From NCBI RefSeq assembly GCF_905147045.1, contig NC_065909.1, positions 186,001 to 250,000 of the forward strand: 64,000 nucleotides of DNA, given 5' to 3'. A program made the position numbers and the translations under genes. This DNA comes from Nymphalis io. Taxonomy: Eukaryota > Arthropoda > Insecta > Lepidoptera > Nymphalidae. Below, piece by piece: positions 21,562 to 32,661 of the stretch (position 1 is its first letter; every line of letters begins with the position of its first letter). The notes under the pieces are model-generated. The model was not told the origin of the DNA. It searched no databases and was given only the letters and a program-made list of their open reading frames with translations.

Positions 21562-23329
21562 ATTTATATTAGATAATTGTCTAATTCTACTTCGACAATT
21601 ATTTCTTCGTCTTCATTTTCTTCTTCTTGCAGAATTTCTGTTCGCTGTTCTAAGAAAAGGGATGCATCAATTGTCTCTTCATTAATATCATAAATATTTT
21701 CATCTGTTGTATTTGTTTCAATATTGGAGCAAGTCTGACCCTGACAATTGATGCATACTGGCAAACAAAATAATTCCACTTTTTTACAGCCACAATTCTT
21801 ACTACAATCCGTCTTGCATTTACAAAAAACCGGTATTAAGCAGTTTTTCTGGAGCAGGCGGGAGTAGAGTTTGAAGTAGCTCCAAATAATTATCTGTTAA
21901 TTTCCAACCCCATCCTTCTGGGTCCAGCTCATTGCCTAGCCATACTTGAACTTGATAATACACACGATACAAGTGTTGAAAGGCAGGAGCGAATGTTGGA
22001 GGCAGACAAGACAACTGTACTGTTTTTTTGTTCCATGCAGATTTTACAAACTTCAAATATCTATATTTGTCTATGGAATCAATTTTTTTTGGAGCATTAT
22101 ACATTGCAAGAAGAAAACGGACAATTTAAATACTGCTATTTTACCTCTTTTAAAAATTGATGATGTAGTTTCGCAACCAGCAAAAATAAAATATGAGCTT
22201 GACATTTTGGATATGCAGTCAGAATTTGTGATGAATATATTGTTGATTGTACTTGAGCTTTCCCAGGTTTCAAAAAGTAAATAATTTTATCATTTGGAGT
22301 CCGTGCAGTCAGTAATATCAACAAATCAACATCTGCCCTAACAACAAAACAGTTGTATTTGAACTTTTCCATTGTTCTATTGCTGTTTCAGTTATAAGGA
22401 CATCAGCATCATATATCAGCTTGTTTTATTGGAATATCAGCAGCTGTAAATTCTTCACAAAACATTGAAATGAAGCGAGACTTATTGTGAGTATTTGCAA
22501 GAAATTGTTGTAATATAAATGTAAATAATAAATACCCTCCATTGATGATGTAGATAGCATTTGTGTTACCTGAAGTTGAAGTTGAAGTTGAAGTTGAAGT
22601 TTAAACATTCAAAGCAATTATAAAGAGCTGACTTCATAGTTTTACGCATTCCCACTGCATCAAAGAGTGATAATGGGTAAGGAGCTAATTCATATGCGAA
22701 GAATGTTTCAAGTTAATCTTTAAATATCTTAGTAATGCTTATGCGTTGAAATAATAATACAGGGTCTATAGGCACCTTTTCATCATGTACTTTTATGACA
22801 TTACTTGCACTTAAAAGAGTAAGTACTCTATTAGCGCGTTTTGATTTAATATTATTAAACGTTTGGCCAGTGATTTTGCTTATAGAAGCAAGTCCAACTA
22901 CACGAGCATTATGACAGTATGACTCCGCTGGCAATGGACATAAGTTTTGGAAACACAGGGAACGGATCGTGTGATAAGAGTTTATTAATATCTTCAATAC
23001 CTCTCTTTGCACGAGAATCGCTTGCATCCACATGCTGGTCTGTTGTGTCCATTCTAACATTAGCGAGATCTTCCAATCCTTCACACACAGTATTCATGGT
23101 ATGCATGCCATAAACCCATTTACTAATGACACTTTCTTGCGTACTTCTCCCTCGAGCAACACCTCCGTCTGTTTTCATACACTTCATCATTGATTGTTCA
23201 ATCACCATATCCGTCGAAGTTCCACAATTTAATTTATCAGAACGTCTAATAGTGAAAAATCCTTCGGTAAATCTTTGATAAACACCAGGATCCATCAAGT
23301 TCTCTATTTGCATCATATCTTGTAGATAT

Positions 23330-23396
<67 letters not shown>

Positions 23397-25507
23397 GTAA
23401 AGGAAGGCGGACGAGCATATGGGCCACCTGATGGTAAGTGGTCACCAACGCTCTTAGACATTGGCATTGTAAGAAATGTCAACCATCGCTTACATATCCA
23501 ATGCGCCACCAACCTTGGGAACTAAGATTTTATGTCCCTTGTGCCTGTAATTACACTGGCTCACTCACCCTTCAAACCGGAACACAACAATATCAAGTAT
23601 TGCTGTTTTGCGGTAGAATATCTGATGAGTGGGTGGTACCTACCCAGACGAGCTTGCACAAAGCCCTACCACCAGTAAAATGCGCAGGCTTGGCATAATT
23701 AAAATATTCTGACACATGAAGATAGGGAAGCATTTCTTTAACGTAATTCAAATTAGCTCGCCAATCTCCCATACGTTCAGCTCTTATAAATTCCTTTGCA
23801 ATAGACACCATATGAAAATATTGTATCCATATTTTCGCTGTAGGTCCTAGGTTGATGAATAAATGGTAAAAATAAAATTCGAGATTCCGAAAAATGTATA
23901 ATATTACTTGTTAAATGTTCAATATAACCATTCCAACCGGGCAATAATAATTTTTTCCATTTCCTATATAACCATAACATATCTACTTTTTAAGTAAAGA
24001 TGTTGTATTACTTTCATAATTAAAATTCTGCACAGCTATTTTGCTATATCCTACTACACCATCTGTTTGAAAGACTTGTATTGCACATGAGTTTTTTCTG
24101 CAAAATGTTGCGCTGAAGGAAGTATGTTTGTTCTTATTATAGGCTCTTCTGCTGTAACTGAACTTTTTGAAGAAATAATTTTAATGATCCCCATGATGTG
24201 AAGCGTATTATGACCGTCCAAAGTATGTACATTTATATCAGCATTATCTGCAACATACTGAATAAATGTGCCAGTTTCTGGTGGCAAAATATGCGGTGGA
24301 CGATGCAGAACTGCTGCTGCCTCATACATTATAGTATCGTTATATGATGCACATAATCCGAAAGATGAAAAAAAACTGATAAACCCAATTACAATAATGA
24401 TTTGAAAAACCTAGGCCAAACAGCAGTCATTATACAGTTGCTAATAGTTGTACATATTAATTTCAAATGATCTAATTTAAATTATCGATTTTTTTAAATT
24501 ACTTGCTCCAAAAAATAAGTCAAGGACTTCAGAATATCGCTGTCAATATTTTCAAGCATTTGACTCGGCGGGGGATAATTATCATTATCAATCATTACAG
24601 ATTGAATATCCTCTCGAATAATTGCTGCGGCAGCTTTCAGTATTCTGAATCGTTCTTCGTTTTTATTTTGTTTTTTATTTTCATACCAAGCTTTATTAAG
24701 AATATCGAACTGATTGTTAATAAAACAGATAATTGTTAAGCTCCCTTTTTTCTCAGTTATAATAATTTTATCACCATACTTTAATCTTCTTTTCATTGTT
24801 TTATTATCTATAGTTGGATTTTTGCCAATGTCTTAATTCTTGCAATGAAAAATGACAAGCATCATTATTTTCAATGTATTGAAATATTTTCTCCATCGCC
24901 AAGTTCACTGAATAATCTTCAGGACGACCGACTTTATATCCCGTAGTAGGCCTCAGAAAGATATTAAAACAGTTATTGTAGTACTTAGCTTCAGCAGCAA
25001 CTAAGTCAAATTCATACCCAATGCGGGCAATAACAGCTTTTGCTACATCATCAGAACGAGTCCGAGCTACCGTTAAAATGGAATATTTAAATTCAAGTGT
25101 AGATACATTATATATTTTACGACGAACATTCTGCGCATTCTTCTTTTCAGCTTCTTTACTTGCTTCATCGCCGCAAAATAAACAATATCTTCTAAAGTTA
25201 AAATCGGTTCACTTACTCGTGCTCTAGTATGAGGTGGATTTATCATGGATGTACTACGTTGTTCGGTCTCGCACTGTCTTTTAGCTGCAATAATACTACT
25301 CTTTCGAGTGTACATTTTACGACACTGCACGTGGACTTTCACAGATTGCTCGTGTTTCAAGTATTCAAAAAACTTATCATTTCTTTCAACACTTGCATCA
25401 ATCAAAGTCTTCATTCCACGATCGACAACAACAACTTTACTTTCTCTCAAAGGCTTATCACAAATGAAACAAACTTCTGACATTTTGTTAAAATTATTTA
25501 ACAGCAC
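21562..25507 (-). pseudogene. Academ-like transposase with XPG-like nuclease region and Cys-rich tail
   Basis: In minus-strand order: a Cys/His N-terminus (CFICDKPLRESK, then VHVQCRKMYTRKS; 25490-25300), a helical region (24800-24490), YVADNADINVHTLDGHNT then LHIMGIIKI (about 24270-24180), LPGWNGYIEHLT (23960-23900), then after the SINE DPGVYQRFTEGFFTIRRSDK and DMVIEQSMMKCMKTDGGVARG (23290-23160). The C-terminal part has DVDLLILLTARTPNDKI (near 22330), FAGCETTSSIFKRGK (near 22180), MYNAPKKIDSIDKYRYLKFV (22100) and a Cys-rich end (CLPVCINCQGQTC). The order matches uncharacterised proteins repeated in many animal genomes. Frameshifts and stops are frequent; the GED acidic site reads RAD. Confidence 0.72.
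23332..23676 (-). mobile_element. SINE-C with a ~60-base poly(A) tail inside the transposase gene
   Basis: On the minus strand it runs from actggtggtagggctttgtg to a tail seen on the plus strand as an unbroken T run from 23332 to about 23393. It splits the transposase gene between AKPAHF and MMQIENL. Such a long pure tail is typical of a recent insertion. Confidence 0.88.
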
Positions 25508-25846
25508 AAATTAAAATTGAAAATATTACCAATAAGCACGTCTGATCACTGCAAAGGAATTTTCAAACTAACAGTATATACTGAGTTATTTCATTTTCTT
25601 CCTTCAAAAATAGGCAGGTATGCGACACTCGAACAATGACGTAGTTATTACATGTTACTCAAGGTTACTGACGAAGGGAATCAGGGACTGTCAGTACAGT
25701 CTTATTTTAAAATACTCATTCAATTTATACAAGTTTTATTGTGTGTGTACCAAAAACCAATAGTTTCTTATTTTCATTTATATTGAACGTCCGATGACGT
25801 GTACAGGCTGCATTTTATTGCATATTATGTAAAATATATATACTAT

Positions 25847-26149
25847 ACTGGTGGTAGGGCTTTGTGCAAGCTCGTCTGGGTAGGTACCACCCACTCATCA
25901 GATATTCTACCGCAAAACAGCAATACTTGATATTGTTGTGTTCCGGTTTGAAGGGTGAGTGAGCCAGTGTAATTACAGGCACAAGGGACATAAAATCTTA
26001 GTTCCCAAGGTTGGTGGCGCATTGGATATGTAAGCGATGGTTGACATTTCTTACAATGCCAATGTCTAAGAGCGTTGGTGACCACTTACCATCAGGTGGC
26101 CCATATGCTCGTCCGCCTTCCTTTACTATAAAAAAAAAAAAAAAAAAAA
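25847..26149 (+). mobile_element. SINE-C between transposase and right TIR
   Basis: Full-length plus-strand copy from actggtggtagggctttgtg to a 20-base A tail ending at 26149, abutting the inner edge of the right TIR. It is nearly identical to the copy at 23332-23676 but in opposite orientation. Confidence 0.88.
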
Positions 26150-26477
26150 TATGAATTTTCTAATAATTAAAACCCCGATATCTCACCGAATGGTGAGTCG
26201 TAAGAAAAAAAGTGACTGAACTATTTTTGTAGAGAATTGTATGATGTACAACTTTTGTCTAACTTATTTTCACGATAAAACTAACCGTTTTCAAGAAAAA
26301 TCGAAAAAACCTTAATTTTGTACGTTTGACCTTGAATAAATTTTTTTGAAGATGTAGGATCCAAGAGGATTTCTGACATTTTATTTATAATGATGTATTT
26401 AACGTCTCTGCCAATTTTCAGCTCTATGCGGACTTTGGCTAAGTTATGACTTATTTTTGTCTATTTTGACTGGACTA
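26150..26477 (-). repeat. Right terminal inverted repeat of the Academ-like element
   Basis: Reverse complement of 21074-21380 with several substitutions and small indels; the outermost 16 bp (tattttgactggacta) are exact. Confidence 0.85.
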
Positions 26478-26480
26478 CAA

Positions 26481-26594
26481 TGAATAAAACTCGTTCACCA
26501 AACAACATGACGTCACAGCCGTATCGCAATCCTACACAGACGCAATCAGGCCGCATCGTTAAGCTGCCGGTACATTTCACTTGAGGGGGACTCC
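26481..26594 (+). pseudogene. pol: Gypsy pol C-terminus and polypurine tract
   Basis: The sequence reads TRSPNNMTSQPYRNPTQTQS then GRIVKLPVHFT and a stop at about 26581-26583. TQSGRxVKxP is the usual end of Gypsy polyproteins. The purine run gaggggga follows, directly before the 3' LTR. The reading is in frame with the RNase H fragment left of the transposon. Confidence 0.7.
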
Positions 26595-27124
26595 TGTAGC
26601 AGTACGCATAGCAACAAGAATACACACGCCACGCATGCCTCATAATATGACGTCATCTTTTAAAACAACGAATAGCTCTGAACAGAATTGTTTATTTGAA
26701 ACAAGAAGCAGCATGCAATGACGTAGTATGATGTAATGTCAAGCTCTTAAAAGAGCTGTTTTTATATTTATTATCTTCCTATAAAGCTGACTTCTCGAAA
26801 CACGTCTTCACTCCACGCGCCGCTCGAACTGACTGAACGCGACGCCGCGGTAAAACGAGTATTTGTAGAATCAGCCGCGCATCGTCGATAGTGGGGAATT
26901 AATCGCGGGAGTAAGTAATGTAGACGTGCACATTTGATATTAATTTTTCATTTTTACAATTTATATTTTTCTTGTATTCTCATTGGTTAATTTTTACTTC
27001 ACTTTTTGTATATATACTCGTACCATTTTTTAATAAAGCATTCCACCATATTCATACATTCATACATTCATACTGTTCTACAATAAGAAGTTTTATTTTA
27101 CCGCTACAACGTCCACCTCCTAAA
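26595..27124 (+). repeat. 3' LTR of the deleted Gypsy
   Basis: It starts tgtagcagtacgcatagcaa, the same as the fragment at 20684, and contains a tgacgtcat motif at about 26648-26657, a TATA-like tatatactcg at 27009-27018 and an aataaa at 27031-27036. The right end is inferred from the TATT repeat; it could instead end at ctaca near 27108, which would match the tgtag start as an inverted end. Confidence 0.6.
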
Positions 27125-27128
27125 TATT

Positions 27129-28720
27129 CTTTTTACGGGAAGGTTTGTCTGTTTTACTAGACGAGAAAAGGGTATTTGATACCCTTCTACCCATGACAGA
27201 ATAGTTCTATCACACGTGTCATCAATCACGTCAAGTCACCAATGTCTGCGAAAGTAAGAAAGCCTACCCGCATTTTTTACCGTATCTAATGGCGGTTGCG
27301 ATGCTGTGCTGGACGCGACGACTGCTTCGTTGATTTGTCGGGGCGATCCTTGTTGGCAGGCTCCTTCGTCCTCTGAATGCCTCTCAGCCTGTGGTTCTGG
27401 GGAGGAACACGCTAGTTTAAATGTTTATACTGTTTAGTTTTTACAGTATGTTGCTTAGAAGGAGATAGTTTCATGTCTGCTCCGGATCTTGAGGTAGCCT
27501 TAGTTGCTTTTAGAGTTTCAGCTAGGTTTTCGCTAAAAACAATTTGTCGATTTTTGTCGCTTGCAATTAATTTTTAGGCTCTTTTCTCAAGGTATTAAGA
27601 ATGAAGCTTCTTCTTATTTTTGAATCAGTGTACTGTCTATCACACATAAGCTTAATAGCGTCTCTCAATGTTTGAATAACGTCAGTATTTTTTGTTTCTG
27701 ATGTCATAAGGGATGTAAGAGCTTCGGCTATGTATGACACTGCGGAAGTTCGCTGTTTTCGTCTGAACTCAATGCCTTTACCTCTTTTATGAACAGCTTC
27801 TGGAATGGCAGCTACCACCTCCGGGTTGAGGGTGGGTGCTTCAATTAAGATACAGTTTACTAGATGTAAGTGTTTGTTTACGAGCTCCTTACGGATATCT
27901 TTTGGTAAACCTGTCGTAGCTATATGTTGTAGGCGTTTAGCAAGATCTAGCTGAATTTCACCTTCACAAAAAAATTAATCGGAGTTCATCATTAAGAGCC
28001 CTGTCTGTTCAGTAGGGGGCGGTTGAAGATTGTTTTTTTGTATTGGTCATGGGTTCTGATGAACCTAGGGGAAAGTCAAAGGTACCTGAAGGTAGCTCAG
28101 AAGGGGAAGATAATGAGGCGGAGGCCGTGGCGCTGTTGACAATGAAGGCGGCGGCAGTGGCGCTTGTTGATAGTATTGACGCACCTGGAGTAATGAAATC
28201 CTACTTAAAATATAGGTAGTATATATAGTAATAGTCCCAAAGACTGACCGCATTCCCAAATTAATACTTTTATATTAAATAAAGAGACAACCCTAGTAGC
28301 TGACCGCATTATTTATTTATTGCTGTTCAGGTAGTCAAAATGCGTAATGAAGTGACATTCCTAGAGAACGCCCGCATCATCACTTTAGTGTATGGCTACG
28401 TTTATTAAAGTAAAGTGACAGTCCCACAGACTACCCGCAGTACTATTATAACTTAAGAATATGTTCTTCTATCAATAAGGTGCTAACCCCATCGGTTAAC
28501 CACACTATTGATTTAAAGAAACTGATATATATTTACCTTCGATGCATAGCGCCTTCGGCGGCAGTGCGCCCGCATGTTCGTGCTCTGTCAGCGACGAGCG
28601 CGATTCGGAACTCAAGCTGGATGACGACCGCGATGTATCTGACGATGATGACAGTCTCCTCGATCTCGATGTCCTATGTCGATTACTGCGTCGTGTGCGC
28701 ATCAACTTTTGTTCCAACTT
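27129..28720 (-). pseudogene. gag: DIRS-like Gag (ORF1) and start of RT
   Basis: Minus-strand order: an Arg/Ser-rich N-terminus (RTSRSRRLSSSSDTSRSSSS, 28690-28600), degenerate repeats (28445-28220), EIQLDLAKRLQHIATTGLPK (27965-27900), then RRKQRTSAVSYIAEALTSLM and KIRRSFILNTLRKEPKN (27760-27567). KNRQIVFSENLAETLKATKA (27550-27490) resembles the DIRS WLFGENLxExxKxAK motif. RT lead-in sequence (GRLSYFRRHW; KGIKYPF) lies at 27260-27170. All parts contain stops or shifts. Confidence 0.68.
28220..28445. repeat. Degenerate ~65-bp tandem repeats
   Basis: Four loose repeats carry the core (c)c-t/c-ag-a/t-agctgaccgcatt: near 28228-28252, 28285-28310, 28353-28382 and 28418-28440 (gtcccaaagactgaccgcat; accctagtagctgaccgcat; attcctagagaacgcccgca; gtcccacagactacccgcag). 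They fall within the DIRS-like region. Confidence 0.55.
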
Positions 28721-28734
28721 AGGAACAAAACTTC

Positions 28735-29019
28735 TACTGGTGGTAGAGCTTTGTGCAAGCTCCGCGTACCACCTACTCATCGGATATTCTACCGCAAAAC
28801 AGCAGTACTTGGTATTGTTGTGTTCCGGATCTAAGGGTGAGTGAGCCTTTGTAATTACAGGCACAAGGGACATAACATCTTAATTCCCAGTTTGTGGCGC
28901 ATTGGTGATGTAAGCGATGGTTAACATTTCTTACAATGCCAATATCTATGGGCGTTGGTGACCATTTACCATCAGGTGGCCCATATGCTCGTCCACCTTC
29001 CTATTCTATAAATAAAAAA
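28735..29019 (+). mobile_element. SINE-C copy
   Basis: From tactggtggtagagctttgt to cctattctataaataaaaaa. Slightly diverged (tggtattgttgtgttccgga). It marks the right limit of recognisable DIRS-like sequence. Confidence 0.82.
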
Positions 29020-29384
29020 CTACTTTCTAATTTTGTTAGCTGTGTACTCATAGTCTTTCGAAACAACACGTGTACACTTGCCCCTTTTTTTAACGCTGGA
29101 ATAACGCATTACACGTTTCCCCCACGGGAACAGTGGGGGGGGGGGGGTATGTGGGACTCGCCGGTGTCCAAGGCACCGAGTGCGCCCCGAACATCGGGAT
29201 ACCCACTAAAAAACCAGCGGTACCCTTTCCGTCTTAACGAGGAGCGCCACGGGATCGCTTTCGCATGCTACCGTGGCATGTACACTTGCCCCTGCTAACT
29301 AACACTTCTAACGGAACTATTAAAACGCAAAACACAATCTGACGCGTACCGACTGGCGGAGCACTCAACGTGTAATGTAGATAG
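29020..29384. other. Stretch with G run, no recognised gene
   Basis: It holds a G run of about 13 bases at 29125-29138 next to a short GC-rich segment (gtgtccaaggcaccgagtgc, then cgggatacccactaaaaaac). That segment resembles the edge of some repeat, but I cannot name it. Confidence 0.4.
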
Positions 29385-29520
29385 TAGAAAGCGGCACCAG
29401 TACCAGGTTGTGCCTACAATGATAAAAAAAATAATCTCATAACTGTGCACACTAGCGACATCTAGTGTCTACTTCAAGTAACGTTATGCTAATGTCTAGG
29501 ATAAAACATGAATATATTAT
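29385..29520 (-). repeat. Inverted copy of part of the duplicated block
   Basis: On the minus strand this matches 1530-1650 and 17980-18095 (acactagatgtcgc, then ctggtgccgctttctacta). It directly precedes the satellite array. Confidence 0.7.
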
Positions 29521-29651
29521 AAAATATATATATTTATATAATTAGATTAAAAGAGTCAATTAGTTTTAGTTAGGATTACAGTGTTAATGTACCAGGAGAT
29601 CATAAACAGTGAGACGGTCTCATCGAACGATTAGATTAAAAGAGTTAATTT

Positions 29652-29922
29652 TGACGAGACGTTTGGCGCGGTTGGTAGATACTTGCCTTTTCACGCCGAA
29701 GGTTGTGGATTCGATCCCCACCCAGGACAGACATTTGTGTGCATGAACATGTCTGTTTGTCCTGAGTCTGGGTGTAATTTTCTGTATAAGTATGTATTTA
29801 CAAAAGAAAAGTAGTATATCAGTTGTCAGGTTTCCATAGCACGAGTTTTGTACAAGCTTAATTTGGGATCAGATGGCCGTGTGTGAAAAATGTCCCAGGA
29901 TATTATTATTATTAGTTTCAAA
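29652..29922 (+). mobile_element. SINE-B inside satellite (copy 1)
   Basis: tRNA-like head ggcgcggttggtagatactt, B-box-like ggttgtggattcgatcccca, body caggacagacatttgtgtgc, tail atattattattattag. The following satellite unit starts with the variant aattaggattacgttgttaa. Confidence 0.87.
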
Positions 29923-30190
29923 GATTTAGAATTAGGATTACGTTGTTAATGTACCAGGAGAACATAAAAAGTGAGACGGTTTCACCGAACGATTAGATTA
30001 AAAGAGTCAATTAGTTTTAATTAGGATTACAGTGTTAATGTACCAGGAGATCATAAACAGTGAGACGGTCTCATCGAACGATTAGATTAACAGAGTCAAT
30101 TAGTTTCAGTTAGGATTACAGTGTTTATGTACCACGAGATCATAAACAGTGAGTCGGTCTTACCGAACGATTAGATTAAAAGAGTTAATT

Positions 30191-30462
30191 TTGACGAGAC
30201 GTTTGGCGCGGTTGGTAGATACTTGCCTTTTCACGCCGAAGGTTGTGGATTCGATCCCCACCCAGGACAGACATTTGTGTGCATGAACATGTCTGTTTGT
30301 CCTGAGTCTGGGTGTAATTTTCTGTATAAGTATGTATTTACAAAAGAAAAGTAGTATATCAGTTGTCAGGTTTCCATAGCACGAGTTTTGTACAAGCTTA
30401 ATTTGGGATCAGATGGCCGTGTGTGAAAAATGTCCCAGGATATTATTATTATTAGTTTCAAA
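30191..30462 (+). mobile_element. SINE-B inside satellite (copy 2)
   Basis: Essentially identical to the copy at 29652-29922, including flanking satellite variants. The two are about 540 bp apart, which shows a block containing both SINE and satellite units was duplicated as one piece. Confidence 0.87.
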
Positions 30463-30905
30463 GATTTAGAATTAGGATTACGTTGTTAATGTACCAGGAG
30501 AACATAAAAAGTGAGACGGTTTCACCGAACGATTAGATTAAAAGAGTCAATTAGTTTCAGTTAGTATTACAGTGTTAATGTACCAGGAGATCATAAACAG
30601 TGTGTCGGTCTCACCGAACGATTAGATTAAAAGAGTCAATTAGTTCCAGTTAGGATTACAGTGTTAATGTACCAGGAGATCATAAACAGTGAGTCGGTCT
30701 CACCGAACGATTAGACTAAAAGAGTCAATTAGTTTCAGTTAGGATTACAGTGTTAATGTACCAGGACATCATAAACAGTGAGTCGGTCTCACCGAACGAT
30801 TAGATTAAAAGAGTAAATTAGTTTCAGTTAGGATTACAGTGTTAATGTACCAGGAGATCATAAACAGTGAGTCGGTCTCACCGAACGATTAGATTAAAAG
30901 AGTTA

Positions 30906-31185
30906 GTTTTGACGAGACGTTTGGCGCAGTTGGTAGATACTTGCCTTTTCACGCCGAAGGTTGTGGGTTCGATTCTTACCCAGGACAGACATTTGTGTGC
31001 ATGAACATGTCTGTTTGTCTTGAGTCTGGGTGTAATTTTCTGTATAAGTATGTATTTACAAAAGAAAAGTAGTATATGTAGTATATCAGTTGTCTGGTTT
31101 CCATAGCACGAGTTTTGTACAAGCTTAATTTGGGATCAGATGGCCGTGTGTGAAAAATGTCCCAGGATATTATTATTATTAGTTT
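30906..31185 (+). mobile_element. SINE-B inside satellite (copy 3)
   Basis: Same site in the satellite unit as the other copies. It has an extra gtagtatat repeat near 31070 and a few substitutions (ggcgcagttggtagatactt). Confidence 0.87.
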
Positions 31186-31587
31186 CAATGATTTAGAATT
31201 AGGATTACGTTGTTAATGTACCAGGAGAACATAAACAGTGAGACGGTTTCACCGAACGATTAGATTAAAAGAGTCAATTAGTTTCAGTTAGGATTACAGT
31301 GTTAATGTACCAGGAGATCATAAACAGTGTGTCGGTCTCACCGAACGATTAGATTAAAAGAGTCAATTAGTTCCAGTTAGGATTACGTTGTTAATGTACC
31401 AGGATCTCATAAACAGTGAGTCGGTCTCACCGAACGATTAGACTAAAAGAGTCAATTAGTTTCAGTTAGGATTACAGTGTTAATGTACCAGGACATCATA
31501 AACAGTGAGTCGGTCTCACCGAACGATTAGATTAAAAGAGTCAATTAGTTTCAGTTAGGATTACAGTGTTAATGTACCAGGAGATCA

Positions 31588-32624
31588 AAATGTAACGTCT
31601 CATATCATTGTGGTTGTTTGGGTATTGAATTTAATACAAGAACTCGTCATAATTGGAATTGTCCGAAATGTTGCGGAATAAAACCAAAAGGCGTTAGAAG
31701 TGATGAGACACCAGTACGGTCAAATAATCATCGCAGTACATTGGTTTCATTTATAGGGGCATTATAAATGAAACCAATGTCACAAAAAGATCGCACAAAA
31801 GACAGGCACTTAGTTCTCCAACGTCACCAAACGAAGCAGCATCAATCACTCAAGAGCAGGTTCGCATTATTATTAGTGAAGTAATTGAAAAAGAAATATC
31901 TTCTCTAATTGATAACATTAAAAAAACCATCACCTCCTCCATCAGTACTCATTTAAAAAACTTAGAAATTAAGATTGAAGATCTACAACAATCAGTATCA
32001 TTTATGAGTAATCAATATGATGATATAAAGAAACAATTAGACTCATACTCCGAAATAACTCTAAAACTGCAACATGAGAACCAGTCACTACAGTCCGCTG
32101 TCTTGGATCTTTCTTACAAAGTTAATCAAATGGAACAAAGAGCGCGAGCAAATAACATTGAAATTCAGTGTGTGCCCGAGTCTAAAAATGAGAACTTAAT
32201 AAGTATCGTAAAACAATTATCCAATACTGTTGGCTTTAATATTGAAGATTGCAACATACAAAATTGTACGCGAACTGCAAAACTAAACCGTAATTCAACG
32301 CGACCGCGATCTATTATCTTACAACTAAATTCGCCATCTGTTCGTGATCAACTATTGGCAGCAGTTATAAAATTTAACAAGAAATATCCAACTGCAAAAA
32401 TAAATACTTCTCATCTAGGTATTGGAGGAAATACTGTGCCAGTATATGTATGCGAACATTTATCTGCAGCCAATAAATTACTACATGCAGCTACGAGGCG
32501 CAAGGCAAAGGAATTGAAGTACAGACACGTATGGGTACGAAATGGGCGTATATTTGTGAGAAAAACCGATAATTCTGATTACAAAATTATATATAACATG
32601 GACTGTCTTGATAAGTTAAATTAG
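31588..32624 (+). pseudogene. LINE ORF1: partial PHD-like finger, coiled coil, RNA-binding region
   Basis: The left part reads KCNVSYHCGCLGIEFNTR then HNWNCPKCC, the second half of a PHD-like finger, ending at a stop near 31765. The main frame (32004-32624, open from about 31770) has a heptad-rich segment (IEDLQQSVSFMSNQYDDIKK, SLQSAVLDLSYKVNQMEQRA) and then an RRM-like segment (NNIEIQCVPESKNENLISIV). This layout is usual for ORF1 of CR1/Jockey-type LINEs. Confidence 0.75.
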
Positions 32625-32661
32625 TCATACTACTTTTTGCATGTTAACTTGATTTCAGTTG

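Larger units (their letters stand above)
21074..26477 (-). mobile_element. Academ-like DNA transposon with long terminal inverted repeats
   Basis: The ends are exact inverted copies for at least 16 bp (tagtccagtcaaaata) and remain similar over about 300 bp (21074-21380 versus 26150-26477). The 3-bp direct repeat CAA lies immediately outside (21071-21073; 26478-26480). The minus strand carries one decayed gene from 25507 to 21562. Removing the element rejoins Gypsy codons in frame (TFA-MNKTR). Academ transposons have TSDs of 3-4 bp and a transposase with an XPG-like nuclease region, which fits what is seen. Two SINE-C copies have inserted later (23332-23676, 25847-26149). Confidence 0.72.
20684..27124 (+). 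mobile_element. pol: Internally deleted Gypsy (Ty3) element, interrupted by an Academ-like transposon
   Basis: An LTR-like start (tgtagcagtacgca) at 20684 recurs at 26595 as the start of a 3' LTR. Between them, outside the 21074-26477 insertion, only RNase H and a pol C-terminus remain. TATT is present immediately outside both ends, as expected for a 4-bp duplication, although the right LTR end is an estimate. Most of the element, including gag, protease, RT and integrase, is deleted. Confidence 0.7.
19140..28734 (-). mobile_element. DIRS-like (tyrosine-recombinase class) retrotransposon remnant, nested host of other elements
   Basis: Minus-strand Gag-like sequence (about 28720-27400), RT N-terminal sequence (27300-27129) and RT/RNase H (20679-19583) are colinear once the insertion at 20684-27124 is removed. 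At the junction TATT appears on both sides (20680-20683 and 27125-27128). DIRS elements are normally bounded by inverted or split direct repeats; those and the recombinase were not identified, so both ends are approximate. All frames contain stops and shifts. Confidence 0.75.

Noticed and set aside
28542..28722. Acidic plus-strand frame (Asp-rich) near 28542-28844
   Set aside because: It is the complement of the Arg/Ser-rich minus-strand Gag start and runs into a SINE; the minus-strand reading fits the DIRS-like element.
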